12,988 bases of DNA from Candidatus Rokuibacteriota bacterium. GTDB taxonomy: Bacteria > Methylomirabilota > Methylomirabilia > Rokubacteriales > CSP1-6. A model generated the notes under the pieces. That model was not told where the DNA came from and did no database searches. It saw only the letters and a program-made list of their open reading frames with translations. The stretch is taken from the NCBI GenBank assembly GCA_016201645.1, contig JACQCL010000198.1, positions 1 to 12,988 on the forward strand, given 5' to 3'. Shown here piece after piece: positions 1-7,520 of this stretch. The translations under genes were made by a program, and so were the position numbers. The stretch's first letter is position 1. Every line of letters starts with the position of its first letter.

Positions 1-885
1 AGGGTCCAGGCCGTGCTTGGCGTAGAGCCCCTTCGGATCGCCCGACTCGCCGAACCCTTGGATGCCCAGCCGCTTCACCGGGGTGGGGTGCACCTCGGCC
101 AGCATCTCTGAGACGGCTCCGCCCAGGCCTCCCCACACCGAGTGGTCTTCCACGGTGACGACGCGCCCGGTCCGGCTCGCCGACCCGACGATGAGCTCCT
201 CATCCAGCGGCTTGATGCACGCCACGTTGATGACCTCGGCCTTCACCCCTTCGCCCTCCAGCTTGTCCGCCGCCTTGAGGGCGTTCCAGACCGGGCCGCC
301 GGTCGCCAGGATCGTCACGTCGCTGCCGGGCCTCAGGACCGCCGCCTTGCCCAACTGGAAACGGTAGTCGGGCGGGGAGACGGGCTCCAGGGCCTGCCGG
401 GTCAGGCGGAGGTAGAGCGGTCCCGGGTGCTCGACGGCATAGGCCACCGCCTGCTTGGTCTCGGTCTCGTCGGCGGGCTGGATGACCGGGATGTTGGGGA
501 GGGCGCGGAGGCAGGCGATGTCCTCGAGCCCCATCTGGCTGTAGCCGTCCTCGCCGATCGCGATCCCGGCGTGGGTGCCGACGAGCTTCACGTTGGCCCG
601 GGTGTAGGCCACCGAGACGCGGATGGTCTCGAAGCGCCCGACCACGAAGCACGCGAAGGAGCAGACGAACGGGATCTTCCCCGCCAGGGCGAGGCCGGCG
701 CCGATCCCGATCATGTTGGACTCGGCGATCCCGACGTTGAAGGCGCGACCCGGGTAGGCCTTGGCGAACGCCGCGGTCATCGTGGATTTCGAGAGGTCGG
801 CGTCCACGGTCACGATGCGCGGCTCCTTCGGCGCCAGCTCGAGAAGCGCCTCGCCGAACGCCGCGCGGGATGCCTTGGCCGGCAT
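1..885 (-). CDS. Transketolase, C-terminal subunit (partial at left edge)
   Basis: Second half of a split transketolase: the pyrimidine-binding and C-terminal domains that complete the thiamine-diphosphate active site by pairing with the N-terminal subunit encoded just upstream. The 295 visible codons are open to the window edge; two-gene transketolases have C-terminal subunits slightly over 300 residues, so little is missing. Visible marks are VTVDADLSKSTM near residues 26-36, NVGIAESNMIGIGAGLA at 50-66 with E55 in the place of the catalytic glutamate that activates the cofactor, and GTHAGIAIGEDGYSQMGLEDIA further on. The ATG at 885 follows AAGGAG about 8 nt upstream, and that ribosome site overlaps the TAA stop of the N-terminal subunit, so the two are probably made in step. 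It could be a DXP-synthase-like or dihydroxyacetone-synthase relative, but the separate N-subunit with transketolase motifs favours transketolase. Confidence 0.93.
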   Translation of the reverse strand, partial: MPAKASRAAFGEALLELAPKEPRIVTVDADLSKSTMTAAFAKAYPGRAFNVGIAESNMIGIGAGLALAGKIPFVCSFACFVVGRFETIRVSVAYTRANVKLVGTHAGIAIGEDGYSQMGLEDIACLRALPNIPVIQPADETETKQAVAYAVEHPGPLYLRLTRQALEPVSPPDYRFQLGKAAVLRPGSDVTILATGGPVWNALKAADKLEGEGVKAEVINVACIKPLDEELIVGSASRTGRVVTVEDHSVWGGLGGAVSEMLAEVHPTPVKRLGIQGFGESGDPKGLYAKHGLDP

Positions 886-896
886 GCGTCGTCTCC

Positions 897-1820
897 TTAT
901 TTTCTCTCGAGCGCCTCGAGCTCTCTCACGATTGCTGCGGTCTCGGGATGCCCGGCGAGATAGCCGGCCCAGTCACCCTCCGCGACCCCGAGGATCTCGC
1001 GGATCGCGCGGATTCCCTCCTGAGGCTTCGGCGCCTTGCCGTGCCACTCCGGGTTGTTCTCCATGAAGGACACCGACTTGCCCTTGACCGTGTGAGCCAC
1101 GATGAAGGTCGGCCGGCCCCGGATCGCCTCGGCCTGGTCCAGGGCTTTCTCGATCTGGGCCAGATCGTGACCATCAATCTCGATCACCGGCCAGCCGAAG
1201 GCCTTCCACTTCTCCAGCACCGGCTCGAGGTCCATCACCTTCTTGACGAAGTTGTCGAGCTGGATCCCGTTGTAGTCCAGGATCACGCAGAGATTGTCCA
1301 GCGGGTGGTCGGGCTGGCCGAGTTTCGGCCCGGCCATGGCGGCCTCCCACACCTGTCCTTCCTGGGTTTCGCCGTCGCCCAGCACGCAGTACACCCGCGA
1401 AGGGCGGCCGTCGAGCCTGAGGCCCAACGCCATTCCCAGAGACATCGAGAGGCCCTGGCCGAGAGAGCCAGTGGCGCCTTCGATCCCGGGCAGCATGACC
1501 CGGTCGGGGTGTCCCTGGAGCGGGCTTCCCAGCTTGCGCAGCGTGATGAGGAGGCTCTCGGGAAAATATCCGGCCTTGGCCATGAGCGAGTAGAGCGCCG
1601 GGACGCAGTGGCCCTTGGAGAGGACGATCCGGTCCCGGTCGGGCCAGTCGGGGCGCTTGGGATCGTAGCGCATGCGCGCGAAGAACAGCACGGTCAAGAT
1701 ATCAATCACCGACAGGGAGCCGCCGGGGTGACCGGACCCCGCATGGGTCAGCATGCGGATGATCTGGACTCGACAGTCCCGGGCGATGGCTGCCAGGCGC
1801 GCCAGATCAGCCGCGGGCAT
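897..1820 (-). CDS. Transketolase, N-terminal (TPP-binding) subunit
   Basis: A 307-aa protein holding the diphosphate-binding domain of transketolase, which moves two-carbon ketol units between sugar phosphates in the non-oxidative pentose phosphate pathway. The thiamine-diphosphate signature begins at GDGETQEGQVWEA (residues 148-160) and closes with DYNGIQLDN (182-190). HAGSGHPGG (H31) and SKGH (H71) supply the conserved active-site histidines, and GATGSLGQGLS follows at 116-125. Full-length transketolases are about 650 residues; this stops at half size and the other half is the next gene, as in many archaea, Gram-positives and uncultured phyla. Its ATG shares one base with the TGA of the upstream tldE-like gene (TGATG), a classic sign of translational coupling. 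Confidence 0.95.
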   Translation of the reverse strand: MPAADLARLAAIARDCRVQIIRMLTHAGSGHPGGSLSVIDILTVLFFARMRYDPKRPDWPDRDRIVLSKGHCVPALYSLMAKAGYFPESLLITLRKLGSPLQGHPDRVMLPGIEGATGSLGQGLSMSLGMALGLRLDGRPSRVYCVLGDGETQEGQVWEAAMAGPKLGQPDHPLDNLCVILDYNGIQLDNFVKKVMDLEPVLEKWKAFGWPVIEIDGHDLAQIEKALDQAEAIRGRPTFIVAHTVKGKSVSFMENNPEWHGKAPKPQEGIRAIREILGVAEGDWAGYLAGHPETAAIVRELEALERK

Positions 1821-3382
1821 CAGTGGAGGCCCTCCATGAATCCCGCGATCTCATCCATGTGCACGCCCGTGACAGCGATCTCGGGGGCGTACACGACCTC
1901 GTCGGCCGCCCAGACCAACGTGCCTTTGACCTCCTTGGTGATGCCGGCGATGTGGGTGAGCACTCGGGTGACGTTGTCGTTGATGCGGATCGTGTTGGCT
2001 TTGATCGGCGCCACGAGCTTTCCGTCCCTGATGATAAACGAGTCCCCGACGACGGTGCAAGTAAAGTCGCCCGCGCGGAGGCCGTTGATCGGGTACGTGT
2101 ACCAGATGCGGCCGACGTAGAGGCCGTTTCTCACGCGGCTGATCAGCTCGTCGGGCGAGACCGACTCGGCCCCTTCGACGACTACGTTTGAAGCCGATGC
2201 CCCCGGCTGGCAATCGAACTGGCGGCCGCCACCGACTCCGAACCGAAAGCCGTTTCGGGGCCGGAGCGCGCTCCGGGCTGCGGCGGCCTCCACCCCCAGC
2301 TTCTCGGTGAGCTTCGGGTCATGGAGGAGCCGCTCCGCCTCGTACCAGTTCGTGAGGCAGCCGGCCAGGACCCCGTTTTTGATCAGGTCGGTGCGTCCCG
2401 TCGGGAGCCCTTCGCACGTGACCCCCTTCGATCCCATGTAGCCGGGCATCGCCCCATGGTCGTAGACGGTGAGGATGGGGGAGGCCACCGGCTTGCCGAG
2501 TTTTCCCAGGAACGGGGTGCTCGAGGAGTAAAAGGCGCTCGCCGTGCATGCGGGGAGGACGAGGTTATTGAGGAGATCCGCCACGGGTTGACGGCCGAAG
2601 ATCACCGTGTAATCGCCCGAGCGCACCCGCTCACCGCCGATCGCGTGGATCGCGTTGGTGGCTGCGTCCACCCCGGCCTCGTCGGTGAAGTGGTCGAGGC
2701 GCGTGCCGGTGGACCAGCCCGAGCCTTTGGCGTCCTTGGCCTCGACCATGGCGGTCAGGAAGCCCATGATGAGCGTTGACTCGTCGGTCTGAACCCCTGG
2801 CATGTGCGTAGAAGCAATTGCGACCCGTTCCTGGAGGATCGTGACGTCGCCTCCCACGATCAGCCCGAGGCGCTTGATCGCGGCCTCGCTCCCCGCCAGG
2901 TCGGCCAGGCGTGACGACGCCATGAAGGTCCTGAGCGCCCCTGTGACCGCCTTCCAGCCCACCTCCACCAGCTCTTCGTCCCGCACGTGGAGGAGCTTCG
3001 GATCGTGGTAGCCGGCCAGCGTCCGCGGCTCGCCGGTGGGTTTGGGCAGCGAGTGGAACTCGGGGTCGCGGACCGCGCCCTGTCGGGCCTTGGCGAGCGC
3101 GCGCTTGGCGCCCTCGAGGGTGAGGTCGCTCGGCTCGCTCCCGAATCCGATGGTCGCGCTCTGGGGCGTCTTGAAGACCGCCTGGATCCCGATCCCGTAC
3201 GACTCGGCGGACTTGGGCTCCTCGACGCCGTTCGAGGGGATGTGGGAGGTGTAGTTGATGCGGGTCAGGAGCGAGGCGTTCGAGGAGACGAAGACCTCGG
3301 CCTCCTGGATGTCGGGCTGCTGCTTCAGGAACTCGAAGGCCTGCCCCGCGGCCTTCGCCAGCTCAGCGGTCGTGATCGTCAA
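1820..3382 (-). CDS. pmbA: TldE/PmbA-family metalloprotease subunit
   Basis: Predicted inactive-site partner in a TldD/TldE heterodimer. In Enterobacteria this complex degrades unfolded peptides, matures microcin B17 and removes the CcdA antitoxin. The 520-aa product has the family layout: an N-terminal alpha/beta region (ELAKAAGQAFEFLK...AEVFVSS), a middle stretch with FGRQPVADLLNN, and a C-terminal part with VYDHGAMPGYMGSKGVTCEG, GRTDLIKNGVL and NGLRAGDFTCTVVGDSFIIRDGKL. No HExxxH motif is present, as expected for TldE. It is longer than the roughly 450 residues usual for E. coli PmbA. The start is inferred: the frame is open far upstream, but that part lies antisense-free over tldD and reads as its shadow, and homology begins just after a TTG at 3382 with GGAG 5-6 nt before it. 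It begins 11 bp after the tldD stop and overlaps the transketolase start by one base. Confidence 0.88.
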   Translation of the reverse strand: MTITTAELAKAAGQAFEFLKQQPDIQEAEVFVSSNASLLTRINYTSHIPSNGVEEPKSAESYGIGIQAVFKTPQSATIGFGSEPSDLTLEGAKRALAKARQGAVRDPEFHSLPKPTGEPRTLAGYHDPKLLHVRDEELVEVGWKAVTGALRTFMASSRLADLAGSEAAIKRLGLIVGGDVTILQERVAIASTHMPGVQTDESTLIMGFLTAMVEAKDAKGSGWSTGTRLDHFTDEAGVDAATNAIHAIGGERVRSGDYTVIFGRQPVADLLNNLVLPACTASAFYSSSTPFLGKLGKPVASPILTVYDHGAMPGYMGSKGVTCEGLPTGRTDLIKNGVLAGCLTNWYEAERLLHDPKLTEKLGVEAAAARSALRPRNGFRFGVGGGRQFDCQPGASASNVVVEGAESVSPDELISRVRNGLYVGRIWYTYPINGLRAGDFTCTVVGDSFIIRDGKLVAPIKANTIRINDNVTRVLTHIAGITKEVKGTLVWAADEVVYAPEIAVTGVHMDEIAGFMEGLH

Positions 3383-3393
3383 GGCTCCGGCTC

Positions 3394-4977
3394 CTAATCC
3401 AGCCGTCCCACGACGGGGCCTGTCAGGCGAGCCCGGCTCCGCATCGTGGGGCCGCCGTTGCCGAGCTTCTTGGTCTGCATGGGCTGGCCTTTGCCGCAAT
3501 TGGGAATCGGGTAGAGGCGGAAGTCCGATCCGACCGCGTCCACTTTCATCAGGTAGTCTCTGGTGTCGGCCATGATGCCGCCATCCCGGTAGAGCTGGCC
3601 GAGCTGACCGCTTCGGATCTCGTACACCTTGCGCGCCGAGATGCGGAAATTCTCGCGGCTCTCGGCGATGGAGGGGATCCGGTGCCCGACGAGATAGTAG
3701 CCGTGCTCCACCTCGCCGATGATCTCGCGCGGGTCCCGGTCGCCCCTGTCGAAGACGGTGTTGGACATGCGGATCAGCGGGACCAGCGAGGAATCCGTGG
3801 CCTTCCAGTGGCCGTTGGGGTCGCCGCCGAAAATCGCTGCCGTCTGCCGGCTGTTCATGAATCCCTTGAAGATCCCCTTCTCGATGTGCATGACGCGCTT
3901 GGCCGGCGTCCCCTCGTGGTCGTACTTGTAGTGGCCGTAGCCGGGGAGCGATGGGTCCGAGTACGCGGTGACGAGGGGAGAGGCCACCTGCCTGCCCACC
4001 TGGTGCTCGTCCAGGTTCCGCAAGAGCCACGACCTGCCGGCGTAGGCCGTTTCCATTTTCAGCACGCGATCGAGCTCGACAGGGTGGCCGATGATCTCGT
4101 GGGAGACGAGCGTGTTGTAGTGGGGATCCGTCACGACGACGACCTCGCCGTCGGTCCCGGGGAGGGCAGGGGCGTTGGCGAGGTCCACGGCTTCCCGGGC
4201 CAGCCCTCGGGCGAACTCGATGAAGGTCGGGAACTGGATGAGAGGCTCGTTCACCCCGTGCTCGAGGATCTCCCAGCCACGCTGGTGGCCCAGGGCATCG
4301 TAGAGCTCCTGGCTCGTCGCGTCCGCGACGGCGACGACGTAGCACATCCCCTGAGTCAGCGCGAAGGCCTGGTCAATCAGCGCCCCCTCGGAGGAGGCGA
4401 AGAGCTCGCGGGAGAGCTGGGTCATGGTGGAAATGAAGTTGTACTTGAGCTGGGCGTGGACGGCGGCCACCTGCTTCGACACGTCGGTGGTGTAGCTGAC
4501 CATCTCCGCGAGGCCCACGTTGCGCGGATCAATCTGGTACTCGGCGGGGACGACTTCCTGCCTCACGGCGATCGGGTGAAGGCGCGTGTCCATCAGAGAG
4601 TCGCCGAGGCTTCCGAACTTCTCCCGCACGGTGGCCTTGAGCTCGCCATTGGCCATCGCTCGGCGGTAGGCTGCCTTAAGGCCGTCCTTTAAGATCTTCT
4701 CGAGCTCGGCCAGGTCGGCGGCTCCGAGGGAGCGGCCGAAGTAGCCGGGCGCCACCATGCGTTCCCCGGCCAGCACGCGCACGCCGAAGGAGAACCCGTA
4801 GTCCTCGCCCGAGAACTTGCTGGCGCCGTTCTCGGCCGTTGCCGCCTTGCCCTCCGCCACCTCGATCCGGAGGTCGGCGTATCGAAGATGGGCGAGGCTC
4901 CGTGCATGGGCGGTGGCCAGCGTCTGGACCATCTCCTTGATGCCGTCAATCAGGTCGGTCGTGATCTTGCTAGGCAT
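3394..4977 (-). CDS. tldD: TldD-family zinc metalloprotease
   Basis: Catalytic subunit of the TldD/TldE complex, probably cytosolic, cleaving unstructured peptides. The 527-aa product shows the zinc/catalytic motif HEIIGH at residues 293-298 (two zinc-ligand histidines and the catalytic glutamate) and IPNCGKGQP with C494, matching the cysteine that is the third zinc ligand in characterised TldD. Between them are YKYDHEGTPAKRVMHIEKGIFKGFMNS, the strand that holds peptide substrate in known structures, and GGIMADTRDYLMKVD. The N-terminal region includes DYGFSFGVRVLAGERMVAPGYFG, typical of the family. The ATG at 4977 has GGAG 6 nt upstream and overlaps the moeA end by 8 bp. It is followed after 11 bp by its tldE partner. 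All key residues are present, so it should be active. The natural substrate cannot be told from sequence; no precursor peptide gene was seen nearby. Confidence 0.93.
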   Translation of the reverse strand: MPSKITTDLIDGIKEMVQTLATAHARSLAHLRYADLRIEVAEGKAATAENGASKFSGEDYGFSFGVRVLAGERMVAPGYFGRSLGAADLAELEKILKDGLKAAYRRAMANGELKATVREKFGSLGDSLMDTRLHPIAVRQEVVPAEYQIDPRNVGLAEMVSYTTDVSKQVAAVHAQLKYNFISTMTQLSRELFASSEGALIDQAFALTQGMCYVVAVADATSQELYDALGHQRGWEILEHGVNEPLIQFPTFIEFARGLAREAVDLANAPALPGTDGEVVVVTDPHYNTLVSHEIIGHPVELDRVLKMETAYAGRSWLLRNLDEHQVGRQVASPLVTAYSDPSLPGYGHYKYDHEGTPAKRVMHIEKGIFKGFMNSRQTAAIFGGDPNGHWKATDSSLVPLIRMSNTVFDRGDRDPREIIGEVEHGYYLVGHRIPSIAESRENFRISARKVYEIRSGQLGQLYRDGGIMADTRDYLMKVDAVGSDFRLYPIPNCGKGQPMQTKKLGNGGPTMRSRARLTGPVVGRLD

Positions 4978-6178
4978 GGAGGGCTCCGAACGGCTCGACG
5001 AGGACGGTCTCGCCGGCTTTCACATCGCCGCGCGGCTCCTCGAGGATGATCAAGCAGTTGGCCGCGACCATGGAGGTGAGGATCCCCGAGCCCTGGGGGC
5101 CTGTGGTCCTGACTTCCCACCCGCGCGACCCGAAGGTGAGGATGCCGCGCTTGAACTCCCGCCGTCCCGCCTTCTTTCTCATGGGCTCCGCCGCGATAGC
5201 CGTGAACTGCACCGGGAAGGTCTCCCGACGGCCAGCCAGCTTCCAGAGCGCCGGGCGGACGAACAGGATGAAGGTGAGCATCGAGGCCACCGGATTGCCC
5301 GGCAGTCCGAAGAAGAGCGACCCGCCGATCCGGCCCACGGCCAGGGGTCGCCCCGGCTGCATGGCCACCTGCCAGAAGTCAATGCCGCCGATCTCGCCGA
5401 GCACGTCCTTGACGAGGTCGTAGATTCCCACCGACACGCCCCCGGAGGTCAGGACGATCTCGGCCGCGCGGCTGGCCTCGAGGAGCTTCGCCTTCAGCTC
5501 GTCCTTGATGTCGGGGACGATGCCGAAGTCCGCCGCGACGCCTCCGGCCTCCTCGACGAGGCCGCGGAGCGAGAAGCGGTTCGAGTCGTAAATCTGGCCC
5601 GGCTTTCGTGGCTCCCCAGGCTCCGCCACCTCGTCGCCCGTCGAGAGGATCGCCACGCGCACCCGCTGCCTCACGAGGACCTGGAGGAGGCCGAGCGAAG
5701 CGATGAGTCCAAGCTCCTGAGGGCGGAGGACGGACCCTGAGGGGATGACCACCGCCCCGGCGCGTACGTCCTCTCCGGCGAGGCGGACGTTGGCGCCCTT
5801 GGCGATCGTCGGGATCTTGATAGCGTCCCCAACCCGCTCGACGAGTTCCTGGGGCACTACCGTGTCTGCGCCTGCCGGCACCGGTGCTCCCGTCATGATT
5901 CTCACCGCCTGACCCACCTTCACCGCTCCGTCGAAGACCGAGCCGGCGGGGAGGTCGGCGATGACGTGAAGGGTGGCGGCGCCCGAAACTGGAAGGTCGG
6001 CGCTCGACACAGCGTAGCCGTCCACGGCCGAGTTGTCGGCGGGCGGCACGTCGAAGGGGGCCTGAAGGTCGTCGGCCAGAACCCGACCCAGGGCGTGAGC
6101 GACGGGAACGAGCTCCGGCGGGGTGACCGAGGTGACCTGGGCCAGGATGTGGGCTTGCCCCTCCTGAACCGAGATCAT
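4970..6178 (-). CDS. moeA: Molybdopterin molybdenumtransferase MoeA
   Basis: Inserts molybdate into adenylylated molybdopterin, the last common step of molybdenum cofactor synthesis, in the cytosol. The 402-aa product has full family length. In order: the MoeA N-terminal domain with PPADNSAVDGYAV (residues 45-57) and RIMTGAPVPAGAD (93-105), the molybdopterin-binding fold with STGDEV (179-184), LTSGGVSVGIYD (243-254) and FGLPGNPVAS (290-299), and a C-terminal beta-barrel (GRREFKRGILT onward). The ATG at 6178 is preferred over an in-frame GTG at 6196 because that GTG overlaps a TATAAT box ending 6 nt before the ATG, and conserved sequence begins at ISVQEGQ. No ribosome site precedes the ATG, so the message may be leaderless. 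First gene of the five-gene operon. Its presence implies molybdoenzymes in the host. A two-copy MoeA system or glp-like paralog elsewhere cannot be excluded. Confidence 0.95.
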   Translation of the reverse strand: MISVQEGQAHILAQVTSVTPPELVPVAHALGRVLADDLQAPFDVPPADNSAVDGYAVSSADLPVSGAATLHVIADLPAGSVFDGAVKVGQAVRIMTGAPVPAGADTVVPQELVERVGDAIKIPTIAKGANVRLAGEDVRAGAVVIPSGSVLRPQELGLIASLGLLQVLVRQRVRVAILSTGDEVAEPGEPRKPGQIYDSNRFSLRGLVEEAGGVAADFGIVPDIKDELKAKLLEASRAAEIVLTSGGVSVGIYDLVKDVLGEIGGIDFWQVAMQPGRPLAVGRIGGSLFFGLPGNPVASMLTFILFVRPALWKLAGRRETFPVQFTAIAAEPMRKKAGRREFKRGILTFGSRGWEVRTTGPQGSGILTSMVAANCLIILEEPRGDVKAGETVLVEPFGALHA

Positions 6179-6184
6179 GGCGTC

Positions 6185-6190
6185 ATTATA
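6185..6190 (-). promoter_or_regulatory. Candidate -10 box of the moeA operon (leaderless start)
   Basis: A perfect TATAAT lies exactly 6 nt before the moeA ATG on the minus strand. With the usual 7-nt step from -10 box to start point, transcription would begin at or within a base of the ATG. No good -35 hexamer is seen at 16-18 nt upstream, where the sequence is purely G and C. Confidence 0.6.
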
Positions 6191-6202
6191 CCGCACCGAT
6201 TT

Positions 6203-6231
6203 TTGGCCCGCGCGGGCGCGTTTGCTATAGT
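6203..6231 (+). promoter_or_regulatory. Candidate promoter of the RDD gene
   Basis: A -35-like TTGGCC at 6203-6208 is followed after 17 nt by TATAGT at 6226-6231, which also carries an upstream TG (TGcTATAGT, an extended -10). The start point would be near 6238, about 10 nt before the ATG at 6248. The core lies within the short gap shared with the divergent moeA promoter, so the two polymerases would compete for the same DNA. Confidence 0.6.
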
Positions 6232-6247
6232 GAGGGGCAATTTAACC

Positions 6248-7495
6248 ATGGCTGAGAGCTGTCCGAAGTGCGGCTACGCCCAGGTTGAAACTGACGAGTG
6301 CCCGCGCTGTCGGGTGATTCTCTCGAAGTACCGCGCCTACCTCCAGAAGGTGGGCCAGCCTGCCGCCACGCCGCTTCCACCGTCTGGAGCGACGCCAGGT
6401 CCGCCGAGCCCGGGCGAGGCGCCGCCACCGGTCCCGGTCGAACGCGGGCTGTGGCCGGAGGGAAGCCCGGCCGGCTTCTGGATTCGCGGCGCGGCGTTGG
6501 TCGTTGACGGGCTGGTCATCGCTGCCGTGTTGCTGCCCTTCATCCTCTTCATTCTGGTCCCGACGCTCGTCGCCGGGGGCATCCGTCGGCCCGACCCGGC
6601 CTACGCTGCCGCCGTGTTCGGGGGGTACGCCGTCGTGGGGTTCGTGGTCCAAGCGGGTTACAGCGTATGGATGCACGGCCGATGGGGACAAACCCTCGGC
6701 AAGGTGGCGACGGGCGTGAAGGTGGTGAAAGCCGGCGGGGAGCCGATCGGCTACGGGCGCGCCTTGGGCCGCTGGTTCGTGCCGTTTGTGTTCCTCATGC
6801 CGCTCTACCTCGGCAGGCTTGTTGTCGCGCCGGGCTTCATTCTCGGGGTCGCGTCGTTTCTTTGCCTGATCGCCTACGCGATCGGCTTCCTCATCGCGGG
6901 GATCCGCTCCGACAAGCGCGCCCTCCACGACCTCGTCGCGGGAACGCGGGTCATGAAGGTGCGCCGTCCGTGGCTCGAGGGCAAGCCCTCAGGATTTTGG
7001 ATGAGGTTCACGGCGCTGGTGGTGGACTGGTACGTCCTGGGCTTCCTCCTCGGGGCGCCGTTCTGGATCATCATCGCCGTGACGACGCCGGTGATGGTCG
7101 CTGGGAGAGTCCAACAGTCAGCGGCCGCCGCCGTTTTGCTGACGTTCGGCCTCTTTTACTTCGCCTTCACGATCGCCTACAGCATCTGGATGCATGGCAA
7201 GTGGGGGCAGACCCTCGGCAAGAGAGCCCTTGGCATGACGGTCGTCCGGAGGGACGGCAGCCGGTTGAAGTACGGGCGGGCGTTCATCCGCTGGCTCGGT
7301 AGCGTGCTGTGGGCCGCCCTCCTGCCGATCGGGTCCGTCATCGCCGGCGTGATGTCCGACAAGCGGGTACTCCTGCTCAGCGGCATCCTCTCGTTCCTGA
7401 TCTGGTTGATCGGCTACGTTATGGCCGGCCTGAGATCCGACAAGCGCGCCCTGCACGACCTCGTGGCCGGAAGTCGCGTCACCTACAGTCGCTGA
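6248..7495 (+). CDS. Zinc-ribbon protein with two tandem RDD membrane domains
   Basis: A 415-aa predicted inner-membrane protein. The N-terminus is a short zinc ribbon (C5, C8, C18, C21), followed by a Pro-rich linker (about residues 37-65) and two RDD domains. Each contains GFW.R..ALVVD near its start (the R and first D of the family name), several hydrophobic segments, a cytosolic YS(V/I)WMHG(R/K)WGQTLGK stretch and a closing SDKRALHDLVAG. The two copies are alike at both protein and DNA level, so the gene grew by internal duplication. RDD proteins are of poorly known function; some act as sodium/proton antiporters or ion transporters, so transport is only an inference. The ATG at 6248 is chosen because CPKCG follows directly and the promoter lies just upstream; longer in-frame starts would run antisense through moeA. 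Confidence 0.88.
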   Translation: MAESCPKCGYAQVETDECPRCRVILSKYRAYLQKVGQPAATPLPPSGATPGPPSPGEAPPPVPVERGLWPEGSPAGFWIRGAALVVDGLVIAAVLLPFILFILVPTLVAGGIRRPDPAYAAAVFGGYAVVGFVVQAGYSVWMHGRWGQTLGKVATGVKVVKAGGEPIGYGRALGRWFVPFVFLMPLYLGRLVVAPGFILGVASFLCLIAYAIGFLIAGIRSDKRALHDLVAGTRVMKVRRPWLEGKPSGFWMRFTALVVDWYVLGFLLGAPFWIIIAVTTPVMVAGRVQQSAAAAVLLTFGLFYFAFTIAYSIWMHGKWGQTLGKRALGMTVVRRDGSRLKYGRAFIRWLGSVLWAALLPIGSVIAGVMSDKRVLLLSGILSFLIWLIGYVMAGLRSDKRALHDLVAGSRVTYSR

Positions 7496-7505
7496 GCGCC
7501 CGCTG

Positions 7506-7514
7506 TGCTATACT
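7506..7514 (+). promoter_or_regulatory. Extended -10 box for a leaderless DUF309 transcript
   Basis: TGCTATACT ends 6 nt before the GTG start at 7521, and no ribosome-binding sequence lies between. The spacing equals that of the TATAAT before moeA, placing the predicted start point on the first base of the GTG. No convincing -35 hexamer is seen, consistent with an extended -10 promoter. Confidence 0.5.
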
Positions 7515-7520
7515 CCACCG

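Noticed and set aside
142..2120. Long plus-strand open frames opposite the transketolase genes
   Set aside because: They are Arg/His/Gly-rich antisense frames over two clearly conserved minus-strand genes.
3383..4345. In-frame upstream extension of tldE giving an 841-aa protein
   Set aside because: The added sequence is Arg/Pro-rich, overlaps tldD on the same strand in another frame and matches no family; it is a GC-rich shadow.
3682..4692. 336-codon plus-strand open frame opposite tldD
   Set aside because: Antisense shadow typical of high-GC DNA; tldD has the HEIIGH and NCGKGQP motifs.
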